A stretch of 42,840 nt of DNA from Lysobacterales bacterium (GCA_014338185.1 QUBV01000020.1:1-42840); one strand, 5' to 3'; numbered from the stretch's first letter, positions 17,508 through 26,639 are shown. Notes: generated by a model from the sequence alone, not told the origin. A program made the numbers and translations.

Positions 17508-19088
17508 ATGCCCGCCCCCACCCGCAGCAAGACCCGGCGCCGCCTGCGGCGCACGCCACTGCATCTGGCCTTCACGGCCGCCTGTCTCGGCCTCATGGCC
17601 ACCGGCATGGCGCAGGCCGCCCACATCGTCGTCACCAGTCCGGGCGACGGCGATCCCGCCGCACCGGGCACCTGCACGCTGCGCCAGGCGATCCTGTCGA
17701 TGAATGCCGGCGCGGAAGTCGGCCAGTGCGTGCGTACCGGCGATGTGTTCGGCTACCGCGATCGCATCACCTTCGCCGCCTCCGCGGTCAACGTAGGGCC
17801 CACGCGCGGCGTGATCACGTTGACCGATTCCAGCGATACCACGGGCAATCTCGGCGGCACGCTGGTGGTCAACGCCGGCGACCTCGTGATCGACGCGCTG
17901 GCGTGGCGCGGCCCCGGGCTCTTCCAGTTTCCCGATGGCGTGACCATCCAGCGCGGCACCGACGCCAGTCATGCCTTCGGCATTCTCCGCAACATCGCGC
18001 CCGCCGGCAGCCGGCTCACACTCAAGGGCCTGGCCCTGCGCAACGGCCGCGCGCTGCCGCTGCTGTGCAACGGCCGCGGCGAAGGCGGCGGCATCTGTAC
18101 GATCGCTGCTGACCTGCGGCTGCTCAGCAGCCGGGTCAGCGGCAACTCTGCCGCGTTGGGCGGAGGCGGCATCGCCGCCGTCAACGGCACGATCGCGCTG
18201 ATGGACAGCCGGCTCGACGCCAACGTGGCCTATGCCGGTGGCGGCCTGCTGGCCCATGCGGCTGAGGTCACGGTGACGCGCAGCACCTTCGACGGCAATG
18301 GCGAGTACAACGTGTCGCACGGCGGCGCGATCCACGCCGAAGGGCCCTTGACCCTGGTCGCCAGCACGCTCAGCGGCAATCTGGGCAAGCGCGGCGCGGC
18401 GATCCACGCCAGCGGCAGCACCCTCGTGATCGACACCACCATGAACGGCAACGATGCCTACTACCACGGCGGCGGCCTCTATCTGGCTGCCGGCGCCGTG
18501 GCCACGCTGACCGGCAGCAGCTTTCACGGCAATACGGCCCGCTACAACGGTGGCGCGATCTACGTGGCGGGCACCCTGCAGGCGAGCAACTGCACGATCG
18601 CGGGCAATTCGGCCATGCGCAACGGCGCGGGCATCGTCGTGGTGCGCAGCGGCGTGCTGCAGCTGGATCACCTGACGGTGACCCGGAATGCCAGTTCCGT
18701 GCCGCATGGCACGGGCGGCGGCATTGGCCAGGTGAGCTGGCCCGACCCAGCGCCATGGACCGGCAGTGCCACGATCAACGCCTCGATCATCGCCGGCAAC
18801 CAGCAGGGCACGGGAATCGACCTCAATCTGGGCAGCTCGTGGAGTGGCGCCTTCAACCTGATTTCCAGCCCGGACGTCCTGCTCGGCCCGCTGCAGGACA
18901 ACGGCGGCGCCACGCCGACGATACTGCCTGAACCGGGCAGCGCCGCACTCGATGCGATCGCACCGCAGGACTGCACGCAGGCGCTCGACCAGCGCGGCGT
19001 CACGCGGCCGCAGGGCGCCGGCTGCGACGTCGGCGCGGTGGAAGTCGCGGTCGATGCGATCTTCGTCGACGGATTCGACGGCGACTGA
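17508..19088 (+). CDS. Secreted parallel beta-helix protein, choice-of-anchor Q domain and FVDGFD tail
   Basis: 526 aa. An Arg-rich n-region (RSKTRRRLRRTP) and hydrophobic core (AFTAACLGLMATGMAQAA) form a signal peptide. The mature start IVVTSPGDGDP..GTCTLRQAI is the usual entry of CSLREAI-type beta-helix proteins. Turns such as SGNSAALGGGGIAAVNG, DGNGEYNVSHGGAIHAEG and HGNTARYNGGAIYVAG follow. The end has LLGPLQDNGGATPTIL, LDQRGVTRPQGAGCDVGAVE and AIFVDGFDGD. It shares the whole C-terminal design with the protein at 13630 but the helix parts differ, so the tail acts as a module. It is divergent from, and possibly controlled by, the membrane AraC regulator. Confidence 0.88.
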   Translation: MPAPTRSKTRRRLRRTPLHLAFTAACLGLMATGMAQAAHIVVTSPGDGDPAAPGTCTLRQAILSMNAGAEVGQCVRTGDVFGYRDRITFAASAVNVGPTRGVITLTDSSDTTGNLGGTLVVNAGDLVIDALAWRGPGLFQFPDGVTIQRGTDASHAFGILRNIAPAGSRLTLKGLALRNGRALPLLCNGRGEGGGICTIAADLRLLSSRVSGNSAALGGGGIAAVNGTIALMDSRLDANVAYAGGGLLAHAAEVTVTRSTFDGNGEYNVSHGGAIHAEGPLTLVASTLSGNLGKRGAAIHASGSTLVIDTTMNGNDAYYHGGGLYLAAGAVATLTGSSFHGNTARYNGGAIYVAGTLQASNCTIAGNSAMRNGAGIVVVRSGVLQLDHLTVTRNASSVPHGTGGGIGQVSWPDPAPWTGSATINASIIAGNQQGTGIDLNLGSSWSGAFNLISSPDVLLGPLQDNGGATPTILPEPGSAALDAIAPQDCTQALDQRGVTRPQGAGCDVGAVEVAVDAIFVDGFDGD

Positions 19089-19158
19089 GCTGGTCAACGA
19101 CTGGACAATCCGGGCCGCAGCCGCGCCACACCGGCTTCTGCCCGCCTCGATCCAGAAC

Positions 19159-19193
19159 TTTTCCACAGGCCTGTCCACGCCGGCTGTGGACAA
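19159..19193. promoter_or_regulatory. Inverted pair of DnaA-box-like nonamers
   Basis: TTTTCCACA at 19159-19167 and TGTGGACAA (reverse TTGTCCACA) at 19185-19193 each differ by one base from TTATCCACA and face each other, forming the inverted repeat TCCACAG / CTGTGGA. They could be a DnaA site upstream of etfBA or a 3' hairpin of the preceding gene. No AT-rich unwinding element or replication gene is nearby. Confidence 0.3.
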
Positions 19194-19213
19194 CCGCGCC
19201 CGTCGCCCGCGCT

Positions 19214-19243
19214 GCGACAGAGCCCACGGCTTTCCGCTAAAAT
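19214..19243 (+). promoter_or_regulatory. Possible sigma70 promoter of etfBA
   Basis: A TAAAAT -10 candidate at 19238-19243 is unusually AT-rich for this region and follows a weak -35 (GCGACA, 19214-19219) at 18 bp spacing. It would start transcription about 50 nt before etfB. Confidence 0.4.
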
Positions 19244-19302
19244 CCCGCTTCTTTGCGCGGGCCGCAAGCGCACGCGCCTCCAGCAGCGAGGTTCCTGCCC
19301 CG

Positions 19303-20049
19303 ATGAAGATACTGGTCGGCTACAAGCGCGTCGTCGATTTCAACGTGCGCATCCAGGTCAAGCCCGATGGCTCGGGCGTGGTCACCGATGGCGTCAAGCT
19401 GTCGGCCAACCCGTTCGACGACATCGCGCTGGAAGAAGCGCTGCGCCTGCGCGACAAGGGCGTGGCCAGCGAAGTGGTGCTCGTCACCATCGGCCCGGCC
19501 GATGCGCAGGCGCACATCCGCAACGGCCTGGCGATGGGCGCCAACCGCGCGATCCACGTGGTCACCGCCGAGGCGATCCAGCCGCTCACCGCCGCGCGCG
19601 TGTTGCGCCAGGTCATCGACAAGGAGCAGCCCGGCCTCGTGCTGCTGGGCAAGCAGGCGATCGACGACGACTGCAATCAGACCGGCCAGATGCTCGCGGC
19701 GCTGTGGGACCGGCCACAGGCCACGTTCGCCTCCAAGGTCGAAGTCAACGGCGCCAGCGCGCGCGTCACGCGCGAGATCGACGCCGGGCTGGAAACGATC
19801 GATGTCGACCTGCCCGCGGTCATCACCACCGACCTGCGCCTGAACGAGCCGCGCTTCATCAAGCTGCCCGACATCATGAAGGCCAAGTCCAAGCCGATCG
19901 AGACGATCGAGCTCGCGAGCCTCGGCGTGGCCTCGGGCGATCATCTCAAGACCACCCACTACGCGCCGCCGGCCAAGCGCAGCAAGGGGGTGATGGTGAA
20001 GGACGTGGCCGAACTGGTGGCCGCGCTCAAGGCAAAGGGGTTGGTGTGA
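19303..20049 (+). CDS. etfB: Electron transfer flavoprotein, beta subunit
   Basis: 248 aa, full length for the family. It has the canonical start MKILVGYKRVVDFNVRIQV, the ANPFDDIALEEALRL segment, the ETF-beta AMP-binding stretch DDDCNQTGQMLAALW, and the region LPAVITTDLRLNEPRFIKLPDIMKA matching the ETF-beta signature. With EtfA it forms the FAD- and AMP-containing heterodimer that carries electrons from acyl-CoA dehydrogenases to ETF-quinone oxidoreductase. Its stop overlaps the etfA start (TGATG), so the subunits are coupled in translation. The ribosome-binding GAGG is about 12 nt upstream, a long spacing. FadE encoded at 29990 may be one of its electron donors. Confidence 0.97.
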   Translation: MKILVGYKRVVDFNVRIQVKPDGSGVVTDGVKLSANPFDDIALEEALRLRDKGVASEVVLVTIGPADAQAHIRNGLAMGANRAIHVVTAEAIQPLTAARVLRQVIDKEQPGLVLLGKQAIDDDCNQTGQMLAALWDRPQATFASKVEVNGASARVTREIDAGLETIDVDLPAVITTDLRLNEPRFIKLPDIMKAKSKPIETIELASLGVASGDHLKTTHYAPPAKRSKGVMVKDVAELVAALKAKGLV

Positions 20050-20990
20050 TGAGCAAGATCCTGATCGTTGCCGAACATCACGACGGCACACTCAATGCAA
20101 GCACCGCGCGCTGCGTGAGCTGCGCCAGGCAGATCGGCGCGCAGTCGATCGACGTGCTCGTGCTCGCGGCCGATGCCGCCGGCGTCGCCGTGCAGGCCGC
20201 GCAGATCGAGGGCGTGGGCCAGGTGCTCACGCTCAGCCGCACCGAGAACGCGCATGCGCTGGCCGCGGTGCAGGCGCCGCAGATCGCCGCGGTCGCGCGC
20301 AACGGCTACAGCCACCTGCTCGCTCCGTCGACCACCTGGGGCAAGGACGTGCTGCCGCGCGTGGCCGCGCTGCTGGGCGTGGCGCAGGTGTCGGACATCT
20401 GCGCGGTCGATTCCGCCTACGCCTTCAAGCGCCCGATCTACGCCGGCAACGCCATCGTCAGCGTGAGCGCGCCGACGGATCAGTTGCTGGTCGGCACGGT
20501 GCGCACCGCCTCCTATCCGGCCGCGGGTGGCGGCGGCGCGGCGACGGTGCAGGCACTGGAGCTCGACGTGGCGCTGCCCAGCCACACGCGCTTCGTCGAA
20601 CTGCACGCGGGCAAGAGCGATCGCCCCGACCTGCAGAGCGCGGCCAAGGTGGTGTCGGGTGGCCGCGCGCTGGGTTCGGCCGACAACTTCAAGATCATCT
20701 ACGCGCTGGCCGACAGGCTTGGCGCCGCGGTCGGCGCCTCGCGCGCCGCGGTCGATGCCGGCTACGTGCCCAGCGACCTGCAGGTCGGCCAGACCGGCAA
20801 GATCATCGCGCCGGAGTTGTACATCGCGGTTGGCATCTCGGGCGCGATCCAGCACCTGACCGGCATCAAGGACGCCGGCACCATCGTCGCGATCAACAAG
20901 GACGGCGAGGCGCCGATCTTCGAGATCGCCGACATCGGCCTGGTCGGCGACCTGTTCCAGCTGGTGCCGGAGTTGACCGCGGCGCTGTGA
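20049..20990 (+). CDS. etfA: Electron transfer flavoprotein, alpha subunit
   Basis: 313 aa, usual family length. The N-terminal domain starts [15 protein letters not shown]. The C-terminal FAD-binding domain shows [53 protein letters not shown] and [23 protein letters not shown], which together are the ETF-alpha signature. It binds FAD and docks with EtfB and ETF-QO. The ATG shares a base with the etfB stop. A GC-rich hairpin begins 5 bases after its own stop. Confidence 0.97.
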   Translation: MSKILIVAEHHDGTLNASTARCVSCARQIGAQSIDVLVLAADAAGVAVQAAQIEGVGQVLTLSRTENAHALAAVQAPQIAAVARNGYSHLLAPSTTWGKDVLPRVAALLGVAQVSDICAVDSAYAFKRPIYAGNAIVSVSAPTDQLLVGTVRTASYPAAGGGGAATVQALELDVALPSHTRFVELHAGKSDRPDLQSAAKVVSGGRALGSADNFKIIYALADRLGAAVGASRAAVDAGYVPSDLQVGQTGKIIAPELYIAVGISGAIQHLTGIKDAGTIVAINKDGEAPIFEIADIGLVGDLFQLVPELTAAL

Positions 20991-20995
20991 CGGTC

Positions 20996-21017
20996 GGCGT
21001 GCCGCATGCGGCGCGCC
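20996..21017. terminator. Hairpin between convergent etfA and GMC genes
   Basis: A stem of up to 10 bp (GGCGTGCCGC / GCGGCGCGCC, one wobble) surrounds a central AT; in RNA the inner pairs would open to make a loop. It sits in the 33-bp gap between the etfA stop and the leftward oxidoreductase stop. No U-tract. Confidence 0.4.
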
Positions 21018-21023
21018 GCGCGC

Positions 21024-22604
21024 TCAGCCCGCGCACAGGAGTTGCGCCGCGCGTTCGGCGATCATGATCGTCGGCGCGTTGGTGTTGCCGCCGATCAGGC
21101 TCGGCATGATCGAGGCGTCGACCACGCGCAGCCCGTCGATGCCGTTCACGCGCAGTTCGCTGTCCACCACGGCCGCGGCATCGCCGCCCATGCGGCAGGA
21201 ACCGACCGGGTGGTAGATCGTCTCGGCCTTGCGCCGGATGAACGCGACCAGCGCCTCGTCGCTGTCGGTGCCTGCGGCGGGGAAGATCGCCGCGCCGCGA
21301 TAGGGCGCGAACGGCGCCTGGGCCAGGATCTCGCGCGACAGCCTCGCGCCCTCGACCATCATCTTCAGGTCGAAGCCCTCGGCATCGCCGAGGTAGTTGG
21401 CGTGGATCGCGGCCGGCGCCGCGGGATCGGCCGAGCGCAGGCGGATGTGGCCACGGCTGCGCGGGCGCAGGTTGCACGCGTGCACGGTGTAGCCATGCCC
21501 GGGCAGGCGATGGCGACCGTGGTTGTCCAGCAGCGCCGGCACGAAGTGGAACTGCAGGTCGCAGCGCGCATCGGGCGCGAAGCGCGAGCGCACGAAACCG
21601 CCGGCTTCGGCGATGTTGGAGCTGCCGATGCCGTCGCGCCGGAGCAGGAAGCGCAGCGCGACCGCAAGGTCGTTGGTCTTGTCGTAGGTGACCGGCCGGG
21701 TCGATCCGACCAGCGTGCAGATGTCCAGGTGATCCTGCAGGTTGGCGCCGACCTCGGCGCGATCCAGCGCCACCGTGATGCCGTGCTCGCGCAGGTGCGC
21801 GGCCGGACCGATGCCCGACAGCATGAGCAGCTGTGGCGAATTGATCGAGCCGCCCGCGAGGATCACGCAACCGGCCTCGGCACGCACGCTGCGTCCTGCG
21901 TGCAGGTACTCGACGCCGACCGCACGCGTGCCATCGAGCAGCACGCGCTGCACCAGCGCGCGGGTGCGCAGCTCAAGATTGGCGCGTGCGAGCGCCGGAC
22001 GCAGGAACGCCACCGCGGCCGAGCAGCGCGCACCGTTGCGCTGGGTCACCGCGTAGTAGCCGAAGCCTTCCTGGCTCGCGCCATTGAAGTCGTCGTTGCG
22101 CGCGTGGCCGGCGGCGAGGGCGGCGTCGATGAACACCTGCGAGAGCAGGTTGTGGTGACGCAGCGGCGACACCGTGAGTTCGCCGGAATCGCCATGGAAG
22201 TCGTTGCCGCCGAGCACATGGCCTTCGCTGCGCTTGAACACCTCCAGCACGTTGCGCCATGCCCAGCGCTGGTCGCCGCTGGCGGCGGCCCAGGCATCGT
22301 AATCGGCGCCGACACCGCGCGTGTAGCACATCGCGTTGATCGAACTGGAACCACCCAGCACCTTGCCGCGCGGCCACCACAGCTGGCGCCCGTCGAGATG
22401 GGGCTCGGGTTCGGTGTCGTAGTTCCAGTTGATGCCCTTCTTGCCGACCAGCTTGGCCAGCCCGGCCGGCATGTGGATGAACGGGTGCCAGTCGCGGCCA
22501 CCGGCTTCGAGCAGCAGCACGCGGTGGGCCGGGTTGGCCGACAGGCGGTTGGCCAGCACGCAACCGGCCGAGCCGGCGCCGACGATGAGGTAGTCGTAGG
22601 TCAT
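21024..22604 (-). CDS. GMC-family FAD oxidoreductase (choline/alcohol dehydrogenase-like)
   Basis: 526 aa. The N-terminal FAD-binding motif is [15 protein letters not shown] (about residues 8-22), the GMC signature 1 is [16 protein letters not shown], signature 2 is [16 protein letters not shown], and the C-terminal active-site region is [10 protein letters not shown] followed by [16 protein letters not shown]. His in YHPVG and Asn in GNTN are the usual catalytic His/Asn pair of choline dehydrogenase-type and membrane alcohol dehydrogenases. The substrate is an alcohol but cannot be named: choline needs a betaine operon context that is absent. It is convergent with etfA, and ETF or a quinone may take its electrons (inference). 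Start 22604 precedes the first beta strand directly. Confidence 0.9.
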   Translation of the reverse strand: MTYDYLIVGAGSAGCVLANRLSANPAHRVLLLEAGGRDWHPFIHMPAGLAKLVGKKGINWNYDTEPEPHLDGRQLWWPRGKVLGGSSSINAMCYTRGVGADYDAWAAASGDQRWAWRNVLEVFKRSEGHVLGGNDFHGDSGELTVSPLRHHNLLSQVFIDAALAAGHARNDDFNGASQEGFGYYAVTQRNGARCSAAVAFLRPALARANLELRTRALVQRVLLDGTRAVGVEYLHAGRSVRAEAGCVILAGGSINSPQLLMLSGIGPAAHLREHGITVALDRAEVGANLQDHLDICTLVGSTRPVTYDKTNDLAVALRFLLRRDGIGSSNIAEAGGFVRSRFAPDARCDLQFHFVPALLDNHGRHRLPGHGYTVHACNLRPRSRGHIRLRSADPAAPAAIHANYLGDAEGFDLKMMVEGARLSREILAQAPFAPYRGAAIFPAAGTDSDEALVAFIRRKAETIYHPVGSCRMGGDAAAVVDSELRVNGIDGLRVVDASIMPSLIGGNTNAPTIMIAERAAQLLCAG

Positions 22605-22695
22605 GGGCAATCCACCAGCCAAACTCGGTGTGAGGATAGGGCGCAAGGCTAGAGCAATCGCCCCAGATCGCGCAGCCACGGCGGATTGCGCCTGC

Positions 22696-22726
22696 TTGCG
22701 TGGCAACCGGGTGGCAAGGCTACACT
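22696..22726 (+). promoter_or_regulatory. Possible promoter of the HdeD-fusion gene
   Basis: TACACT at 22721-22726 within GGCTACACTGGC is a fair -10, about 33 nt before the predicted TTG start; the -35 (TTGCGT, 22696-22701) is at a long 19-bp spacing. The same GCTACACTGGC word occurs before fghA. Confidence 0.35.
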
Positions 22727-22758
22727 GGCGGCTCGGTCACCGCGGGGGGGGACGCGGC

Positions 22759-24117
22759 TTGATACGCCTGGCGCTGTTGCTGTTCGGCACCGACTTCATT
22801 CGCGAACGTTCGCTGTGGCTGGCCGCGCTGGGCGGGTTCTGGCTGCTCGCGGGCATTGCCATCTTCGTCGATGCCCTCGACGGCGTGCTGTACTTTCCGC
22901 TGCAGTTCTTCGGCCTGCTGCTGCTGTTCGAAGGCATCATCGCGCTGATCGGCACCTTCTCGGGCATCGACCCGGGCCGCCGCAACGGCCTGCGCCTGGC
23001 CAAGGGCCTGCTGTTCACCACCATCGGCCTGCTCGTGATCACGCCGATGCGCCAGGCGCACTTCGTACTCGCGATGCTGTTCGGCCTGCTGTTCACGGTG
23101 AGCGGCGTGCTGCGCGTGTCGGCGGCATGGGTCGTGCGCTTTTCCGGCTGGCGTGCCTCGATCGCGCTGGGCGTGGTCGAATTGCTGATCGCGATCTTCC
23201 TGTTCGAGCCGTGGCCGACCTACTACAAGGGCACGCTGCCGTACTGCATCGGCATCGGCCTGGCCTTCACCGGCTGGAGCCTGCTGCGCTTGGCCCTGCG
23301 CCTGCGCCGCCTGCCGCCGCACGCATCGGTCTCGCTGTTCACCGGCCGCGGTGGCGCGCAGGACACGCAACTGGTGATCTGGCATCCAGGCGCGATCGAC
23401 GCGCACGAGCAGGACCTGATCGTGCACGTGTGGACACCGGTCGGATCGGCCAAGGAGGCCGAGCGGCGCCCGATCGTGGACCGCTACATCGCCGCGATCG
23501 ACGCCAACGGCGTGATCTCGACCGGTCATGCGGCGCTGGAAGTTCCGCCCGACCTGTACATGAGCCATTACCCGGCGGTTGAACTGGACCGCTCGCCCGA
23601 CCAGTTCAACCAGGCCCTGCGCGCCACCGCGGAAAACAACGTGCCCGGCCGGTTCCAGCCCAACTACCGGGAAGAGGCCGATGGCTGGTGCGAGTCGACC
23701 GAGCAGGTGCGTTTTTCCGAATACAACCTCGAGCGCCTGCGCGCGTTCTGGGCCGCCTACGGCGCCGACACCACCTACAACCTGACCAACCGCAACTGTT
23801 CGAGCACGGTCGTGCATGCGCTGGAAACCGCGCTCGAAGGCGCGCTCGGCCAGCGCGGCGGCGGCTGGTTCGCCTTCGCCCGCGTGTTGCTCAGCCCGGA
23901 GACCTGGGTCGCCGCCGAGCTGTACCGCCGCGCCGCATCGATGGCGTGGACGCCCGGGCTTGCCCTCGACTACGCACGCAGCCTGCACGGCATCCTGCAC
24001 CCGCCGCCTGTGGCGTGGTACTCGCTGGCCAGGGTCGCGCTGCGCCGCTACCGGCGCCGGCGCGCGCCGACCTCCGACTGCAGCGCGCCAGCGCAGCCGC
24101 ACCAGCCCAGTTCCTGA
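22759..24117 (+). CDS. HdeD-like membrane domain fused to a permuted papain-like (NlpC/P60-type) domain
   Basis: 452 aa if started at TTG 22759, which follows a G-rich ribosome-binding run at 22745-22751. No ATG suits the start. Residues 1-180 contain six hydrophobic helices in the paired pattern of HdeD/DUF308 proteins (LFGLLFTVSGVLRVSAAW, ALGVVELLIAIFLF). Residues 200-370 are soluble. They show GHAALEV with His257, then a region of about 90 residues, then YNLTNRNCSSTVVHALE with Cys347. The His-before-Cys order and the NC..TV motif resemble circularly permuted papain-like folds (LRAT, YiiX, DUF4105). The pairing of these two parts is an inference from pattern. It is followed after 16 bp by an MFS transporter gene. 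Confidence 0.72.
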   Translation: MIRLALLLFGTDFIRERSLWLAALGGFWLLAGIAIFVDALDGVLYFPLQFFGLLLLFEGIIALIGTFSGIDPGRRNGLRLAKGLLFTTIGLLVITPMRQAHFVLAMLFGLLFTVSGVLRVSAAWVVRFSGWRASIALGVVELLIAIFLFEPWPTYYKGTLPYCIGIGLAFTGWSLLRLALRLRRLPPHASVSLFTGRGGAQDTQLVIWHPGAIDAHEQDLIVHVWTPVGSAKEAERRPIVDRYIAAIDANGVISTGHAALEVPPDLYMSHYPAVELDRSPDQFNQALRATAENNVPGRFQPNYREEADGWCESTEQVRFSEYNLERLRAFWAAYGADTTYNLTNRNCSSTVVHALETALEGALGQRGGGWFAFARVLLSPETWVAAELYRRAASMAWTPGLALDYARSLHGILHPPPVAWYSLARVALRRYRRRRAPTSDCSAPAQPHQPSS

Positions 24118-24133
24118 CGGACCACCGACCGCC

Positions 24134-25303
24134 ATGAATGCTCCTGCCGCACCGATGCGGGCCGTGCCAGGCCTTGCCCAACGTCGATTGTCGATGGCCG
24201 CGGTGATCGCGACGGCCGCGATCTTCGGCCTCACCTACGGCCTCACCGCACCCCTGATTGCCGACAACCTCGCCGAGCGCGGCGCGGGCGAGGCCCTCAT
24301 CGGCGCCAACGCGGCGATGCATGCGCTGGGCGTACTGCTGATCGCGCCGCTGCTGCCCCGCCTGGCCGTGCGCTTCGGCCAGCGTGGACTCATCGTCGCG
24401 GCCCTGCTGCTGAGCGCGTGCACTCTGGCGCTGTTCCCGCTGCTGCCACTGATCTGGTTGTGGTTTCCGCTGCGCTTCGCGCTGGGCATGGCCGCCGAGG
24501 TGCTGGGCGTGCTGTCGGAAACCTGGACCAACGATCTTGCCGACGATGCCACGCGTGGCCGCGCGATGGCGATCTACATGGCGGCACTGTCGCTCGGCTA
24601 CGCGGGTGGGCCCGCGATCCTGTCGGTGGTCGGTACCGATTCGCTCGCCTACTGGATCGGCGCCGCGATCGCGCTGCTGGCGATCGTGCCGGTGCTCAGC
24701 CCGTGGACGATCGCGCCCCAGCCCATGCAGGCCGGCCACGCGCGGCCATGGCAATACCTGCGCCTGGCACCGGTGGCGATGGCCACCACCGTGCTCAACG
24801 CCGCGGTCGAGACCGCCGGCCTGTCGTTCATTGCGCTGTATGCGGGAGACCAGGGCTGGAGCGAGGCCTCGGCGATGCGCCTGGTCACCACCCTGATGAT
24901 CGGCGCGATCGTCCTGCAACTGCCGATCGGCTGGCTCGCCGACCGCATGGACCGCTCGCGGCTGGCGATGCTGCTGGCCGTCGTCTCGGCCCTGGGCGCA
25001 CTGACCTGGCCGTACGTGCTCGGCCACGGCATGCTCGCCTATGCCGCCGTGTTCGTCTGGGGTGGCGTGTTCGTGGGCATCTACACGGTCATGCTCGCGC
25101 TCGTCGGCGAGCGCTTCAGTGGCGCCGAACTGGTCGGCATCTACGCGATGATGGGCCTGGCCTGGGGCGTGGGTGCGCTGGTCGGCCCGGCCAGTGTCGG
25201 CCTGGGCATGCAGTGGAGCGACACCTGGGGACTGCCCGCCACCATCGCCATCGGCTGCGCAATGTTCGCCGCATTCATGGCGACCCGGCGGCACTCGGCG
25301 TGA
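24134..25303 (+). CDS. MFS transporter (12 helices, YfcJ/YcaD-like)
   Basis: 389 aa with twelve predicted membrane helices and the MFS cytoplasmic loop motif GWLADRMDRSRL between helices 8 and 9, plus the weaker counterpart PRLAVRFGQRG between 2 and 3. The helix 4-5 stretch (GMAAEVLGVLSETWTNDLAD) and SERFSGAELVGIY-like segment (GERFSGAELVGIYAMMG) are typical of the YcaD/YfcJ branch of drug and metabolite exporters. No substrate can be assigned. ATG 24134 lies 16 bp after the previous stop, so the two genes are probably one transcript. Confidence 0.9.
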   Translation: MNAPAAPMRAVPGLAQRRLSMAAVIATAAIFGLTYGLTAPLIADNLAERGAGEALIGANAAMHALGVLLIAPLLPRLAVRFGQRGLIVAALLLSACTLALFPLLPLIWLWFPLRFALGMAAEVLGVLSETWTNDLADDATRGRAMAIYMAALSLGYAGGPAILSVVGTDSLAYWIGAAIALLAIVPVLSPWTIAPQPMQAGHARPWQYLRLAPVAMATTVLNAAVETAGLSFIALYAGDQGWSEASAMRLVTTLMIGAIVLQLPIGWLADRMDRSRLAMLLAVVSALGALTWPYVLGHGMLAYAAVFVWGGVFVGIYTVMLALVGERFSGAELVGIYAMMGLAWGVGALVGPASVGLGMQWSDTWGLPATIAIGCAMFAAFMATRRHSA

Positions 25304-25373
25304 CGGGCGGCCCACTGCGGCGGGCACGCGCGGGCACATGCTAGGCTTGCGCGGGACCTGAACGGATCGCTGC

Positions 25374-26639
25374 GTGTCCAGCCACCGACTTGCCATCCAG
25401 CGTCACGAATGGTTCGCCGTCGCGGTCGCCTTCGTGTACTTCTTCTGCGTGCTGGCCGCCTACTACGTGCTGCGGCCGGTGCGCGACCAGCTGTCGGCGG
25501 CGGTCGGCTCGACCGGACTGCCGGTCTTCTACCTGGCCACCTTCATCGCCACACTGGTGCTGGCGCCGCCGTTCGGCGCGATGGTGGCGCGCTTCCCGCG
25601 CCGCGTGTTCGTGCCGGCCACCTACCTGTTCTTCATGCTCGGCACGGTCGCGTTCATCCCGCTGTTCCAGCTGCAGGACGCGATCGGCGCACGCCTGCTC
25701 GGCTCGGTGTTCTTCGTCTGGATCAGCGTGTTCAACCTGTTCGTGGTGGCGGTGTTCTGGAGCTTCATGGCCGACCTGTTCGATGCCGAACAGGCGCACC
25801 GCTTGTTCCCGCTGGTGGCGCTGGGCGGCGCCATCGGCGCGATCGTCGGCCCGCTGCTGACCAAGGCGCTCAACGAGCGGGTCGGCGTGAGCGGCTTGCT
25901 GCTGGTGTCGGCGCTGCTGCTGGGCATGGGCGTGGCCTGCATGTTCGCGCTGTCGAACTGGAGCCAGCGCCACCCGGTGCGCGGTGACGAGCGCCGCGAG
26001 CAGCGCATCATCGGCGGCAGCTTCCTCGCCGGCGCGATCGAGACACTGAAGTCGCCGGTGATGCGGCGCATGGCGCTGCTCATGCTGCTGGGCGACGCGG
26101 TGGGCACCGTGATCTACGCGTTCCTGGCCGACTACAACGGCGCGGTCAACGCCACCCGCGAGGCACGCATCGAGTTCCAGGCCAACATCGACCTCGCCAC
26201 CAACGTGCTGCAGATGCTGCTGCAGGTGGGCGTGGCGCGCGTGCTCATGGTGCGGTTCGGCCCGGGCGTGCCGCTGGTGCTCGACGGCCTGGTCAAGGCG
26301 CTCATGCTCACGCTGTTCGCGATCTTCGGCGGCGTCTGGATCGCGGCGGCGATGGTGGTCACGCGCGCGAGCGCGTACGGCATCTTCAAGCCCGCCTCGG
26401 ATTCGCTGTACACGCGGGTCGAGGCCGAGACCCGCTACAAGACCAAGAACTTCATCGACACCTCGGTGTGGCGCTTCGGCGACGTGACCATCATCAGCGC
26501 GCTCAACGGCCTGCGCGCGCTCGGCGCGGGCATGGGCCTGACCGCGCTCATCACGGTGCTGGCCGCGCTCGCCTCGGCGCGGGTGGGCTGGACTGCCGCG
26601 CGGCTGCTCGAGCGCCGCGGCGCTCACCCGCGCGAGTAG
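25374..26639 (+). CDS. NTP/NDP-exchange-type (Tlc-like) or MFS transporter
   Basis: 421 aa from a GTG start at 25374. The segment AAYYVLRPVRDQLSAAVG in helix 1 is characteristic of the ATP/ADP translocase (Tlc) relatives in free-living bacteria. A further ten to eleven helices follow, with ASAYGIFKPASDSLYTRVEAE near the end. True nucleotide exchange is proven only for intracellular bacteria and plastids; free-living homologues have unknown substrates, so function is open. Its last 16 bases overlap the 3' end of the opposite-strand Nudix gene. It could continue the transcript of the MFS gene, 70 bp upstream. Confidence 0.82.
   Translation: MSSHRLAIQRHEWFAVAVAFVYFFCVLAAYYVLRPVRDQLSAAVGSTGLPVFYLATFIATLVLAPPFGAMVARFPRRVFVPATYLFFMLGTVAFIPLFQLQDAIGARLLGSVFFVWISVFNLFVVAVFWSFMADLFDAEQAHRLFPLVALGGAIGAIVGPLLTKALNERVGVSGLLLVSALLLGMGVACMFALSNWSQRHPVRGDERREQRIIGGSFLAGAIETLKSPVMRRMALLMLLGDAVGTVIYAFLADYNGAVNATREARIEFQANIDLATNVLQMLLQVGVARVLMVRFGPGVPLVLDGLVKALMLTLFAIFGGVWIAAAMVVTRASAYGIFKPASDSLYTRVEAETRYKTKNFIDTSVWRFGDVTIISALNGLRALGAGMGLTALITVLAALASARVGWTAARLLERRGAHPRE

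Noticed and set aside
21024-22604. Calling the GMC oxidoreductase choline dehydrogenase betA
   Set aside because: The family covers many alcohols, and betaine aldehyde dehydrogenase, BetI or choline transporters are not next to it.
22605-22758. ATG start at 22603 for the HdeD fusion, giving a 504-aa protein
   Set aside because: That extension is Arg/Ala-rich, overlaps the start of the divergent oxidoreductase and would place the promoter-like TACACT inside the gene.
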